A stretch of DNA of 64,000 nucleotides from Kitasatospora sp. GP82 (GCF_029892105.1 NZ_JARZAJ010000013.1:1-64000), one strand, 5' to 3'. Numbered from the stretch's first letter, positions 48,465 to 57,037 are shown. Notes: generated from the sequence alone by a model not told the origin. Translations and numbers: made by a program.

Positions 48465-48479
48465 TCTGGGGGTCCCCGG

Positions 48480-49301
48480 ATGGCTGCGGCAGACGACCTC
48501 GATCCGACATCGTCCGTGCTCGCCTTCTACGCAACAGAGTTGAGGCGTCTGCGCGAGAAGTCGAACATCACACAGCGTGAACTCGCGCGCCGGGCACACA
48601 TGGCGCCGTCGCTGCTCAACAAGATCGAGGCCGCGAAGCGCCTGCCCAGCAAAGAGCTGTCCGAGGTCGCGGACGAAGTCTTCGGCACGGACCGGCACTT
48701 CCAGCGCCTGTGGCCGCTCGTCATCAAGTTCGCCTATCCGACCTGGTTCCGGCCGTTCGTCGAGCTGGAGGAGGCGGCTACGGCCATCAGGTCGTTTGAA
48801 GCCCAAGCAGTTCCCGGCCTTCTCCAGACGGAGCAGTACGCGCGCGCGGTGTTCACCGCCGGTCGACTGGACCGAGAGCGGGTGGAGGAGTCGGTCGCCG
48901 CACGACTGGAGCGACAGCGGATCCTGGCTCGCGAAAGTCCCCCTGAACTGTGGATGGTCCTCGATGAGAACGTCCTCCGCCGCCCGGTCGGGGGTCCGGC
49001 CACCATGCGTGAGCAGTTGGAGCGTCTGCTGACTGCTGCCGACAATCCGCGAACGGTCATCCAGATCATTCCTTACGAAGCTGGCGGCCACGCTGGTGTA
49101 TCAGGGCCGTTCGCCGCTCTCACTCTGGACGAGGGGCCCGATGTGGTCTACGCGGACGGCTTCATTCAGGGTCAGATCCTCGCCGATCCGTCAGACGTGA
49201 AGGCCGCTGCTCGCGCCTATGATCTTCTCAGTGCAGCAGCTCTGTCCCCTTCCAGGTCAATCGACTTGATCGCGCACACCATGAAGGAACTGAACTCATG
49301 A
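48480..49301 (+). CDS. XRE-family regulator with DUF5753 (WhiJ-like), second locus
   Basis: 273 residues: helix-turn-helix near 20-75 (NITQRELARRAHMAPSLLNKI) and DUF5753 with SFEAQAVPGLLQTEQYARA, LWMVLDENVLRRPVGG and a C-terminal VVYADG. It differs clearly from the 4-kb paralogue, so it is not a recent copy. The stop overlaps the first DUF397 gene (ATGA). Its neighbour small genes on the other strand may be part of the same locus. Confidence 0.85.
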   Translation: MAAADDLDPTSSVLAFYATELRRLREKSNITQRELARRAHMAPSLLNKIEAAKRLPSKELSEVADEVFGTDRHFQRLWPLVIKFAYPTWFRPFVELEEAATAIRSFEAQAVPGLLQTEQYARAVFTAGRLDRERVEESVAARLERQRILARESPPELWMVLDENVLRRPVGGPATMREQLERLLTAADNPRTVIQIIPYEAGGHAGVSGPFAALTLDEGPDVVYADGFIQGQILADPSDVKAAARAYDLLSAAALSPSRSIDLIAHTMKELNS

Positions 49302-49504
49302 CCAGCACCCCCAGCGCTCCCGAGGCTTGGCGCAAGAGCACCTACAGTGGCGACAACGGCGGGAACTGCATCGAGGTGGACGACGCACGTCCCGGCACCG
49401 TCCGCGACTCCAAGGACCCCGACGGCCCCCGCCTCCACTTCACCCCCGAAGCCTGGGCAGCCTTCACCCACGCCACGGCAAACGGCGAGTTCGGCACCGT
49501 CTGA
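49298..49504 (+). CDS. DUF397 protein, first tandem copy
   Basis: 68 residues, with EAWRKSTYSGDNGGNCIEVD, VRDSKDPDGPRLHF and a C-terminal AWAAFTHATANGEFG. It is translationally coupled to the XRE gene and is nearly identical to the following gene. Confidence 0.85.
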   Translation: MTSTPSAPEAWRKSTYSGDNGGNCIEVDDARPGTVRDSKDPDGPRLHFTPEAWAAFTHATANGEFGTV

Positions 49505-49557
49505 GCCACCGACCCGAGACCCCGTCACCGCCCTCCGAACAGCAAGGGACTGGACTC

Positions 49558-49764
49558 ATGACTGGCACCCACAACGCTCCCGAGGCGTGGCGCAAGAGCA
49601 CCTACAGCAGCAGCAACGGCGGGAACTGCATCGAGGTGGACGACGCCCACCCCGGCACCGTCCGCGACTCCAAGGACCCCGACGGACCCCGCCTCCACGT
49701 CACTCCCGAAGCCTGGGCAGCCTTCACCCACGCCACGGCAAACGGCGAGTTCGGCACCGTCTGA
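49558..49764 (+). CDS. DUF397 protein, second tandem copy
   Basis: 68 residues, same length as the first copy and different at about nine positions. Most differences cluster near the N-terminus (TGTHN for TSTPS; SSSN for SGDN), plus AH for AR and V for F later on. The ATG follows GCAAGGGACTGGACTC; an AAGGGA ribosome binding site is about 9 nt away. It arose by recent duplication of the first copy. Confidence 0.8.
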   Translation: MTGTHNAPEAWRKSTYSSSNGGNCIEVDDAHPGTVRDSKDPDGPRLHVTPEAWAAFTHATANGEFGTV

Positions 49765-50003
49765 GCCGCCAACTCGACCGCCCCACCCGAGACCCCGCTG
49801 CCTGCCCGAGTAGTGCGGTCTTCGTGTTCACTCCCCCGTGGCGTCGGGCCGACCCGACCATCGGGCTTGGGCTCACCGGGCAACTCCGCTCTCCCGCAAG
49901 CCTTCTGTCGCCCCACAGGCCCAACGCATACCGGGCGCGCGGCGGGGCATCAGTGAGTACGCCATGCCAACAGCCATGGCGACCACCCCGGGAGGGAACC
50001 CGC

Positions 50004-50672
50004 ATGAAGCGCAAGCACTGGGCACTGCTGCTCGCCGCCACGACCGTCCTGCCACTGGGCCTGACCACGGGGGAAGCCTCCGCAGCCCCCACCCCCGCCC
50101 CCGCCCCCGCTGCCACCTGCACCTACACACCGGCCACACCCGTCGACAACTTCAAGGGCATACCGGTCTTCGACGCCGCCAAGGCCGCCAAGCCGTACCA
50201 CGCCACACTGAGGACCAGTCAGGGCGCGGTCACCTTCCAGGCGCTGACCGACAAGGCCCCGTGCACGACCTTCTCCTTCCGGTTCCTGGCCGAGCACGGC
50301 TACTTCAACCGCAGCCACTGCCACCGCCTCACCACCAAGGGGATCTACGTCCTCCAGTGCGGCGACCCCACCGGCACCGGCAGCGGCGGCCCCGGCTACT
50401 CCTTCCCCGACGAGAACCTCACCGGCGCCACCTACCCGGCCGGCACCGTCGCGATGGCCAACGCCGGGCCCAACACCAACGGCAGCCAGTTCTTCTTCGT
50501 CTGGAAGGACACCAAGCTCCCTCCGGCCTACACCCCCTTCGGCCGCGTCACCGCCGGCCTCGACGTCCTCCAGAAGATCGCCGCCGGCGGCGAGGACGAC
50601 CAGAACAACCCCGGCGACGGCTACCCCAACCTCCCCGTCAACATCCACCAGGTCCGCATCACCAACCGCTGA
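50004..50672 (+). CDS. Secreted cyclophilin-type peptidyl-prolyl isomerase
   Basis: 222 residues: a signal peptide ([19 protein letters not shown], cleavage after ASA), an Ala/Pro linker, then a cyclophilin domain. Family stretches are AHGYFNRSHCHRL (with the catalytic Arg), LQCGDPTGTGSGGPGY, NAGPNTNGSQFFFVWKD and FGRVTAGLDVLQKIA. It would assist folding of exported proteins. Cysteines in the usually Cys-free catalytic region (SHCHRL, LQCG) and in TCTYTP may form extracellular disulfides. ATG 50004 has GGGAGGG at 49990-49996. The gap 49765-50003 is empty. Confidence 0.9.
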   Translation: MKRKHWALLLAATTVLPLGLTTGEASAAPTPAPAPAATCTYTPATPVDNFKGIPVFDAAKAAKPYHATLRTSQGAVTFQALTDKAPCTTFSFRFLAEHGYFNRSHCHRLTTKGIYVLQCGDPTGTGSGGPGYSFPDENLTGATYPAGTVAMANAGPNTNGSQFFFVWKDTKLPPAYTPFGRVTAGLDVLQKIAAGGEDDQNNPGDGYPNLPVNIHQVRITNR

Positions 50673-50682
50673 CCCGGCGGAG

Positions 50683-51427
50683 CTACGCCCGCTGGGCCGC
50701 CACCCGGCCCGGCGGGTCCACCAGGCGGTAGCCGTCCATCAGCATCCCGGCCCGCTTCACCGTGCGGAGCACCGGCACCACCTCGACCTGCCGCACCGCC
50801 GCGAGCGCGCCGATCCGCTCGGTGAGGTACTCGTAGAGCGCGTTGTTGTCCGCGCAGATCACGACCGCCACCAGGTTCCAGCCGTACCCGCTCGCCCCGC
50901 TCGCCCCGCGCGTGCGGCACCGGCTGTTCCAGCGCGGCCACCTGAGCACCCGTCAGCGCATCAATCCCCTGCCACCGTCCGGGTCCGCCGATGAACATCC
51001 GCAGGACACTGTGCGCGGCAACCGCGGTCACCCGGCGAGTATTCGGTAGCTTCTCCAGCAGCAGGGCGTCACGGTCCTGCCTGGTCCGGGCCTTGGTGAT
51101 GCAGTGGATCTCGGTATCTGCGGAGTTCAGCGTCACCCAGGCGATGTCCGGGCGGCGCGCCAGTGCGTCGGCCACCGCCGACGCTGCCTCCGGGCTGCAC
51201 TGCACCCGCAGCCAGGACTCGAACAGACCGACCCGGCGCCCGACCGGCAGGCCGACCACCCGCACCAGCCCCTCCGAGCGCAGCCTGCGGTAGCGGCGGA
51301 TCACCGTCTGGTCGGAGACCTCCAGCACCTCGGCCAGGCGGCTGAACGCGGCCCTGCCGTCGATCATCAGCGCCTGCACCAGCGCCCGGTCGAGTCCGTC
51401 CAGCTCCGGCGCGGTCATGTTTTCCAT
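50683..51427 (-). pseudogene. AsnC/Lrp-family regulator broken by deletion and frameshift
   Basis: The 5' part encodes an AsnC helix-turn-helix (LDRALVQALMIDGRAAFSRL, VSDQTVIRRYRRL) and a first effector (RAM) domain up to VLRMFIGGPGRW. Around 50890 the frame is lost in a short repeat (CGCTCGCCC copies), and a second effector domain end continues in another frame (GYGWNLVAVVICADNNALYE, RTVKRAGMLMDGYRLVDPP). Intact relatives have two HTH-RAM units in about 320 residues; here the second HTH is missing and the tail is out of frame. It is divergent to the MFS gene it probably once regulated. Confidence 0.7.
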
Positions 51428-51572
51428 CATGGCAGAGCCGATCGGCATCGGAATCCGCCGTGCACCCGGCTCCGGACAGGGTGCTGTGCCTCCGGGCTGC
51501 GACCTTCGACGAGTCCCGGTCCCAGGGGCCGTTCGGGCAGGCACTGCCCGTCGAATCAGTGAGGAGAGTTCG

Positions 51573-53096
51573 ATGCGTAAGTGGCTGCCGCTCATCGCGG
51601 TGTGCCTGGGGGCGTTCATGCTGCTGGTGGACGTCACCATCGTCACCGTCGCCCTGCCCGACATGGCCACCAGCCTGCACACCGGCTTCGCCGACCTGCA
51701 GTGGGTGATGGACATCTACGCGCTGGCGCTGGCCGCCCTGCTGCTCGGCGCCGGTTCGCTCGCCGACCTGGTCGGACGGCGGGCGGTGTACCTGGGCGGC
51801 CTGGTCCTGTTCGCCCTGGCCTCGCTGGCCTGCGGGCTGTCCGGCAGCAGCGGGGAGCTGATCGCCTTCCGCGGTCTCCAGGGGATCGGCGGCGCGGCGA
51901 TGTTCGCCACCACCATGGCCCTGCTCAGCAGCACCTACCAGGGCCGGGGCCGGGGCATCGCCTTCGGCGTCTGGGGCGCGGTCAACGGTGCCGCGGCCGC
52001 CGCCGGACCGATCCTCGGCGGCCTGCTCACCGAACACCTCGACTGGCGCTGGATCTTCTACGTCAACCTGCCGATCAGCGCGCTCGCCGTCCTCGTCACC
52101 CTGCGGGCGGTCCGGGAGTCCCGGAACCCGCACGCCACCGGCGTGGACCTGCCCGGCCTGGTCACCTTCACCGTGGCCGCCGGCGTCCTCACCTTCGCCC
52201 TGATCCGCGGCGGCGACTACGGCTGGACCTCGACCACCACCCTCGGGCTGCTCGCGCTCAGCGCGCTCTCCCTGCTCGCCTTCGTCCTGATCGAGTCCCG
52301 CAGCCGCCGCCCGATGCTCGACCTCGGGCTGTTCCGCAACCGGACCTTCCTGGGGGTCATGACCGGCGGGCTGCTGCTCTCCGTCGCGGCCTTCTCCTAC
52401 CTGGTGTACGCCTCGCTCTGGCTCCAGTCCGTGCGCGGGATGTCCCCGGTGACCGCCGGGCTCTCCCTGCTGCCGATGAGCGCCGTCTCCTTCGTGACCG
52501 CGGCTCTCGTCGGACGCCTCCTGCACGGCGCCTCGCCCCGCCTCACCATCGGCGGCGGCCTGCTGCTGATCGGCGCGGGCGCGCTCCTCCAGGCCACCGT
52601 GGACGCCGACTCCACCTGGACCGCCCTCGCCCCGGGTCTCGCCCTCACCGGCGCCGGAGTCGGCCTCGCCACCCCCACCCTGGCCTCCACCGCCATGGCC
52701 GCCGTCCCCCCGACCCGCGCCGGCATGGCGGGCGGCGCCCTCAACACCTCACGCCAACTCGGCAACGCCCTCGGCATCGCCGTCCTCGGCGCCGTCTTCA
52801 AGTCCGGCCTGCTCGACTCGCTCCACTCCAACCCGGGCACCGAGAACGCCCACCGGACCGCCGAGGCCCTCACCGGCGGCCAAGCCGCCGCCCTGATCGC
52901 TCACACCCCGGCCGACCAGCGGCCCGCCGTCCTCCACCTGATCCACACCGCCTTCGCCACCGGCCTCCGCGACACCTTCCTCCTCTCCGCCGCCCTCGGC
53001 CTTGCCGGCGCCCTCACCACCCTCACCCTCCTCCGCCCCGCCCCGACCCCCCAACCCGCCCCCCACCCCTCCGAACCCACCCCAGCCAACGCCTGA
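51573..53096 (+). CDS. MFS exporter, DHA2 (14-helix, QacA/EmrB) type
   Basis: 507 residues with about 14 hydrophobic helices. DHA2 motifs: motif D-like LLVDVTIVTVALPDMA near residue 18, WVMDIYALALAALLLGAGSLADLVGRR (motif A), and motif C AAAGPILGGLL. Such proteins extrude drugs or own metabolites using the proton gradient. ATG 51573 has GAGGAGAG 5 nt upstream. Since the divergent AsnC/Lrp regulator is broken, expression may be unregulated. The C-terminus is Pro-rich. Confidence 0.9.
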   Translation: MRKWLPLIAVCLGAFMLLVDVTIVTVALPDMATSLHTGFADLQWVMDIYALALAALLLGAGSLADLVGRRAVYLGGLVLFALASLACGLSGSSGELIAFRGLQGIGGAAMFATTMALLSSTYQGRGRGIAFGVWGAVNGAAAAAGPILGGLLTEHLDWRWIFYVNLPISALAVLVTLRAVRESRNPHATGVDLPGLVTFTVAAGVLTFALIRGGDYGWTSTTTLGLLALSALSLLAFVLIESRSRRPMLDLGLFRNRTFLGVMTGGLLLSVAAFSYLVYASLWLQSVRGMSPVTAGLSLLPMSAVSFVTAALVGRLLHGASPRLTIGGGLLLIGAGALLQATVDADSTWTALAPGLALTGAGVGLATPTLASTAMAAVPPTRAGMAGGALNTSRQLGNALGIAVLGAVFKSGLLDSLHSNPGTENAHRTAEALTGGQAAALIAHTPADQRPAVLHLIHTAFATGLRDTFLLSAALGLAGALTTLTLLRPAPTPQPAPHPSEPTPANA

Positions 53097-53111
53097 CACC
53101 CGTCCCACCTC

Positions 53112-53138
53112 AGGGAGCTGCCAACCCGGCGGCTCCCT
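53112..53138. terminator. Hairpin terminator after the MFS gene
   Basis: AGGGAGCTGCC (53112-53122), loop AACCC, GGCGGCTCCCT (53128-53138): an 11-bp stem with one G-U pair, 15 nt after the stop. It marks the left border of the restriction-modification island. Confidence 0.75.
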
Positions 53139-53190
53139 TCGGCCACTCAACGCACACTTCGATGTCTGCCCCGTACCTCAAAATGAAAGA

Positions 53191-53625
53191 GTGCAGAGAC
53201 TCGACACGTCTGAGGCCACCAGGAAGCGAATGAGCCGCCAGCGCAGCAGAAACACGGCTCCGGAGGTCGTGCTGCGAAGGGCCTTGCATGCCTCTGGCCT
53301 GAGGTTCCGAGTACATCGCCGACCTCTGCCCGGAGTTCGGCGTGAAGCGGACGTGGTCTTCGGGCCAGCTCGCGTGGCCGTGTTCGTGGACGGCTGCTTC
53401 TGGCATGGATGCCCCGAGCACGCCACGTGGCCGAAGAACAACGCATCGTTCTGGCGAGAGAAGATCGAGAAGAACCGTATCCGGGATGCCGACACTGATA
53501 CGAGGCTGCTGGCCGCCGGTTGGCTGGCGGTACGTGTCTGGGAGCACGAGGATCCCATCGAGGCAGCCGTCAGGGTCCGGAACGTCGTGTTGGAGCGCCG
53601 GACGCCAAGTCAAGGGCATGGTTGA
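53191..53625 (+). CDS. vsr: Very short patch repair (Vsr) endonuclease
   Basis: 144 residues. Vsr nicks 5' of the T in T:G mismatches that arise when 5-methylcytosine deaminates, protecting the sites of the adjacent methyltransferase. Matching features: DTSEATRKRMSRQRSRNTAPE (Glu25 aligned with E. coli Vsr Glu25), READVVF with the catalytic Asp54, and FVDGCFWHGCPEH with His and Cys ligands (C69, H72, C74, H77), then WREKIEKNRIRD. GTG 53191 keeps the conserved N-terminal helix; ATG 53230 would remove it. The spacing to the methyltransferase is 38 bp. Confidence 0.9.
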   Translation: MQRLDTSEATRKRMSRQRSRNTAPEVVLRRALHASGLRFRVHRRPLPGVRREADVVFGPARVAVFVDGCFWHGCPEHATWPKNNASFWREKIEKNRIRDADTDTRLLAAGWLAVRVWEHEDPIEAAVRVRNVVLERRTPSQGHG

Positions 53626-53650
53626 GACCACGCCTGTCACACCGGCCGTC

Positions 53651-53663
53651 TACCCTGTCTAGC
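53651..53663 (+). promoter_or_regulatory. Possible leaderless promoter of the methyltransferase gene
   Basis: TACCCT (53651-53656) fits TANNNT and lies 7 nt before the methyltransferase ATG; no ribosome binding site is present. A separate leaderless transcript would let methylation start before the nuclease is made. No matching -35 hexamer is seen. Confidence 0.3.
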
Positions 53664-54827
53664 ATGGCTGGACCTATCACCATGATCGACTTGTTTGCTG
53701 GCTGCGGAGGCATGACCGCAGGTTTCAAGGCTGCCCGGGGGTACAAGCCCGTCATGGCGGTGGAGTGGGAGCTGGCGGCCGCAGCCACTTACGCTGCGAA
53801 CTTCGGAGAGCAACACATGCACTGGGGCGACATCGCGGATGTCCCGGACAAGCTCATTCCCGAGGTCGACCTGATCATCGGCGGCCCGCCCTGCCAGGGC
53901 TTCTCCAACCTCGGCACGCGTGACGTGAACGATCCACGCAACAAGCTGTGGAAGGAGTACATCCGCTTCGTCCGACACGCGAAGCCGAAGGTCTTTGTCA
54001 TCGAGAACGTGGACCGATTCCGCAGCTCTTCGGAGTTCGCCCTCCTTCTCCAGGAGACCGCCCCGGGTGGTCTCCTGGAGGAGTACACGCTCAGCCACGA
54101 CCTGCTACTGGCCGCCGACTTCGGCGCTCCCCAGCGGCGGAAGCGGGCGATCGTCATCGGCTCTCGCATCGGGAAGATCGAAATGCCCGAACGAACACAC
54201 GAGCCGAGCGAGCTGCTGGGGCTGAGGACCTGGCGGACCGTACGTGATGCAATCTCCGACCTTCCCCGTGTCCCGGAGACAACCGAACTCCCGTCGATCT
54301 CCGCCGAGTTCTTCGGCAAGACGGTACCCGGGTCCTTCAAGAGCCACGACCTCCACCTCGGACGGCGCCCGACACCGCTCTCACTGGCTCGTTACGATCA
54401 CGTCCCGCCCGGCGGTGGCCGGTTCAACCTTCCTGAGGAGCTACTCCCGCGCTGCTGGCGCGAGAAGAAGACCGGCACCACCGATGTCATGGGCCGGATG
54501 CGGTGGGAACAGCCGTCGCTGACCATCCGCACCGAGTTCTTCAAGCCCGAGAAGGGGCAGTACCTGCACCCGCAGTGGGACAAGGACGATCCAAACAATC
54601 GAGTGAACCGACCTATCACGCACTGGGAAGCAGCCCGGCTGCAGACCTTCCCGGACGACTTCGTCTGGTGCGGTAGCAAGATCGAGATCGCCCGCCAGAT
54701 CGGCAACGCCGTTCCCCCGGTCCTGGCCCAGGCCATCGCCGAACATCTGAAGCCGTACCTCCGAGGGAAGGTGCCCGCAGCGCGTACGGCAGACACACTC
54801 ACTACGCTGGAGTCCACTCGTGTCTAG
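53664..54827 (+). CDS. DNA (cytosine-5-)methyltransferase
   Basis: 387 residues with the ordered C5-methyltransferase motifs: I DLFAGCGGMTAGF (AdoMet), IV GGPPCQGFSN with catalytic Cys77, VI FVIENVDRF, VIII QRRKRAIVIGSR, IX RLQTFPDDF and X QIGNAVPP. It is flanked by vsr and a NaeI-family nuclease, so it is predicted to methylate the nuclease site (NaeI itself recognises GCCGGC). The target-recognition region lies between motifs VIII and IX and cannot be decoded by eye. Confidence 0.9.
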   Translation: MAGPITMIDLFAGCGGMTAGFKAARGYKPVMAVEWELAAAATYAANFGEQHMHWGDIADVPDKLIPEVDLIIGGPPCQGFSNLGTRDVNDPRNKLWKEYIRFVRHAKPKVFVIENVDRFRSSSEFALLLQETAPGGLLEEYTLSHDLLLAADFGAPQRRKRAIVIGSRIGKIEMPERTHEPSELLGLRTWRTVRDAISDLPRVPETTELPSISAEFFGKTVPGSFKSHDLHLGRRPTPLSLARYDHVPPGGGRFNLPEELLPRCWREKKTGTTDVMGRMRWEQPSLTIRTEFFKPEKGQYLHPQWDKDDPNNRVNRPITHWEAARLQTFPDDFVWCGSKIEIARQIGNAVPPVLAQAIAEHLKPYLRGKVPAARTADTLTTLESTRV

Positions 54828-54911
54828 GCATACCCGGACACACCGGATCAAGTAGACGGCCACATTGGGAAATTGATCGCCTGCTGCCTCCTCCTCGGCT
54901 AACGTCCCGGT

Positions 54912-55850
54912 ATGGCATCCAATCCTGGACTGTTCGACGAAACAGAGGTCCACACTCCCGCGAGCGCCGCAGATGACGCCGGACTCAAGAGCGTACGGCG
55001 GTGGTTCGAGGAGCGTTCGGACCTCGAGGAGCGCTTCGGCGACATCCTGCGGAGGTCGATCGACGAGGTACTCGATGGGCAGCGCACAAGCCGTTACGAC
55101 ATCGGTCAGCTCGAGAAGACAGAAAAGACTTACTTGGGGACGAAGGTCGAGATCGTGGCCCGAGCCGATCTCGACCTCGGGCGCGGACTCAGGATGGACT
55201 ATCGGGTAGCGGACCAGGACGTCGATGCCAAGTTCACGGTCAACAGCAACTGGACCATCCCAAGCGAGGCAATGGGGCATATCTGCCTCTTGATGTCCGC
55301 AGACGATCGCCGCTCGCGCTTTCGCGTGGGCCTGCTCCGCATGAGCACGGATCTTCTCAACGACGGTCGCAACAAGGACGGCAAGGGGACCCTCTCCACC
55401 GCTGGACGTACAGCGATCCAGTGGCTCGTGCCCGACGGCACCCTTCCCGCCAACCTTCTGCTGGGCCTGACCGACTCCGACAGGAAAGCCATCTTCCTTC
55501 CGAAGGGCGGACAGGCACGCACCAACGAACTCTTCCGTCGTGTGCACCGCCAGGTCGTCGACCGGAACACCGTTGTCACTGTCGCCCGCCAGACGGATAG
55601 CGCCAAGCGCGTCAGGGATGCCCGGCTGGATCTGGGACGCGAGGGGATCATCGTCCTGGGCCATCAGTCGGAGCATCCGCGGATTGCTCATTCACTTGGG
55701 CTACCCATACCGGCTAAGGGGTCATGGGTCGCCGCCCGCCTCGCAGTTCACCACGAAGGCGATCCCCGACCCTGGGCAAAGGTCGGTGACACCCGCTATG
55801 TCCTTTACCAAGACGGCGATGAGCACACATTCGCCCCTGCGGCCTACTGA
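54912..55850 (+). CDS. NaeI-family type II (IIE) restriction endonuclease
   Basis: 312 residues, closely resembling R.NaeI (317 residues). DGQRTSRYDIGQLEKTEKTY aligns with the NaeI stretch DGQRTGRWNFDQLHKTEKTH. With a constant offset of 10, the NaeI catalytic set Glu70, Asp86, Asp95, Lys97 appears as Glu80, Asp96, Asp105, Lys107. NaeI Leu43, whose change to Lys gives topoisomerase activity, is Val53. The C-terminal half keeps NELFRRVHRQVV, VRDARLDLGREGIIVLGHQS and LGLPIPAKGSWVAARL, the allosteric second DNA-binding domain of type IIE enzymes. It starts 84 bp after the methyltransferase. Expected specificity is GCCGGC or a variant. Confidence 0.9.
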   Translation: MASNPGLFDETEVHTPASAADDAGLKSVRRWFEERSDLEERFGDILRRSIDEVLDGQRTSRYDIGQLEKTEKTYLGTKVEIVARADLDLGRGLRMDYRVADQDVDAKFTVNSNWTIPSEAMGHICLLMSADDRRSRFRVGLLRMSTDLLNDGRNKDGKGTLSTAGRTAIQWLVPDGTLPANLLLGLTDSDRKAIFLPKGGQARTNELFRRVHRQVVDRNTVVTVARQTDSAKRVRDARLDLGREGIIVLGHQSEHPRIAHSLGLPIPAKGSWVAARLAVHHEGDPRPWAKVGDTRYVLYQDGDEHTFAPAAY

Positions 55851-56053
55851 AAATGCGCTGGGGCCAGAGTACGGCAGGCACATGACGCGTTCAATTCGCA
55901 CCCGCATATGATCCACCACCCACGCGGGACACGGATGTCGCATTTACACTCCAGCAGTCTTCAGCCTGCCGAATTCCGGCGACCCAGCACACCCCGAGCG
56001 TCATCGAGAAATTCGCCGTACCGAATACCATCGAATATCAAGGACCACAGACC

Positions 56054-57037
56054 GTGGAATACGATTCCGGCGACCTTGCCGATGCGCGGCGACACTTGGA
56101 GTCGGCGCGGGCGGCGGCGGCCGCCTCCCTCCGTGAAGTGGAGAAGGCCCTCACTTCACCATTGGACCAGATTTCCTGGCTGGAGATCGCCGCTGGCTTC
56201 GGAGTCCTGTCTGCATCCTTCCGCAGAGAGACTTCGAATGCCACCAAGTCCCTGGGGATTCGATCGGCCAAATTGGCCATCCTGAAATACCTGCAACAAA
56301 ATATCGGACACCCGGTTCCTGCGGAGAAACTGGAAGGGGTATCCGGAATCAGCGAATGGGCCCGCAGGATCCGAGAGCTTCGCGTGGAGCATGGATGGCG
56401 CATCGAGTCCGGACTCAATCGAGATGACATCCCGAACGACCACTACATACTGGCATCGAGCGAACCAGACCAGAACCTTGCCGACAGGTGGGCGATCGCC
56501 AAGCGCATCAGAAACAAGAAAAAGCCCAGCGGAAAGCCTCTCGCCGCAAAGGACAAGCTACTCGACTACCTGAAGGAAATCTACCCGGAATTCGCAGACA
56601 AGGAACAGCTTTCCTATATCACCAAAAAGGTCAACGAGTGGCCGCGTCGGCTCAGGGAGCTGGAAGAGGATGGCTGGGACATTCGATCGAACATCGATGA
56701 CCCGGACCTACTTCCTGGATCCTACAGGCTAGGCAGTCTCCATCAAGGTCCGCCCCGCAGCAGAGAAGCAATCAAACAACGGATGCTGATACTCGAGCGA
56801 GACGGGCTGCAGTGCAGGAACTGCGGCCAGAAGCCTGGGGCGCCCGGCGTTTCATTGCAGGTGCATCATATTCTCCCCGTACATCAAGGAGGCGACAATA
56901 GTGACGACAACCTGGTGACGCTATGCTCCCACTGCCACGGGGGAAGGCATGCAACGATGGGCACCTCGGTCCGAGACGAACTCTTGTTCCCGGGCGATGA
57001 ACCGGACGTCCCATCAAACCACCCTCTGCCTCATTGA
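56054..57037 (+). CDS. HNH nuclease with duplicated DNA-binding-like domain
   Basis: 327 residues. An N-terminal helical region (1-65) precedes two copies of a domain of about 62 residues (about 73-135 and 167-228) sharing EWxRRxREL, GWxIxS and a closing Y-x-L-x-S. The C-terminal HNH domain has Cys pairs C254/C257 and C291/C294 with H271-H272, N286 and H295, so it should bind zinc and cut DNA. GTG 56054 has no clear ribosome binding site. Codon use is less GC-rich than in the flanks, a sign of recent transfer. Located after the NaeI-like gene, it could be a second nuclease of the island or a modification-dependent enzyme. The 203 bp before it hold no gene. Confidence 0.75.
   Translation: MEYDSGDLADARRHLESARAAAAASLREVEKALTSPLDQISWLEIAAGFGVLSASFRRETSNATKSLGIRSAKLAILKYLQQNIGHPVPAEKLEGVSGISEWARRIRELRVEHGWRIESGLNRDDIPNDHYILASSEPDQNLADRWAIAKRIRNKKKPSGKPLAAKDKLLDYLKEIYPEFADKEQLSYITKKVNEWPRRLRELEEDGWDIRSNIDDPDLLPGSYRLGSLHQGPPRSREAIKQRMLILERDGLQCRNCGQKPGAPGVSLQVHHILPVHQGGDNSDDNLVTLCSHCHGGRHATMGTSVRDELLFPGDEPDVPSNHPLPH

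Larger units (their letters stand above)
49298..49767 (+). repeat. Tandem duplication of the DUF397 gene, 260-bp period
   Basis: The units 49298-49507 and 49558-49767 are about 93 percent identical by eye. The last 65 bases of the coding regions, from GAAGCCTGGGCAGCC to the stop, are identical. Silent and amino-acid changes are concentrated in the first third. Confidence 0.85.
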
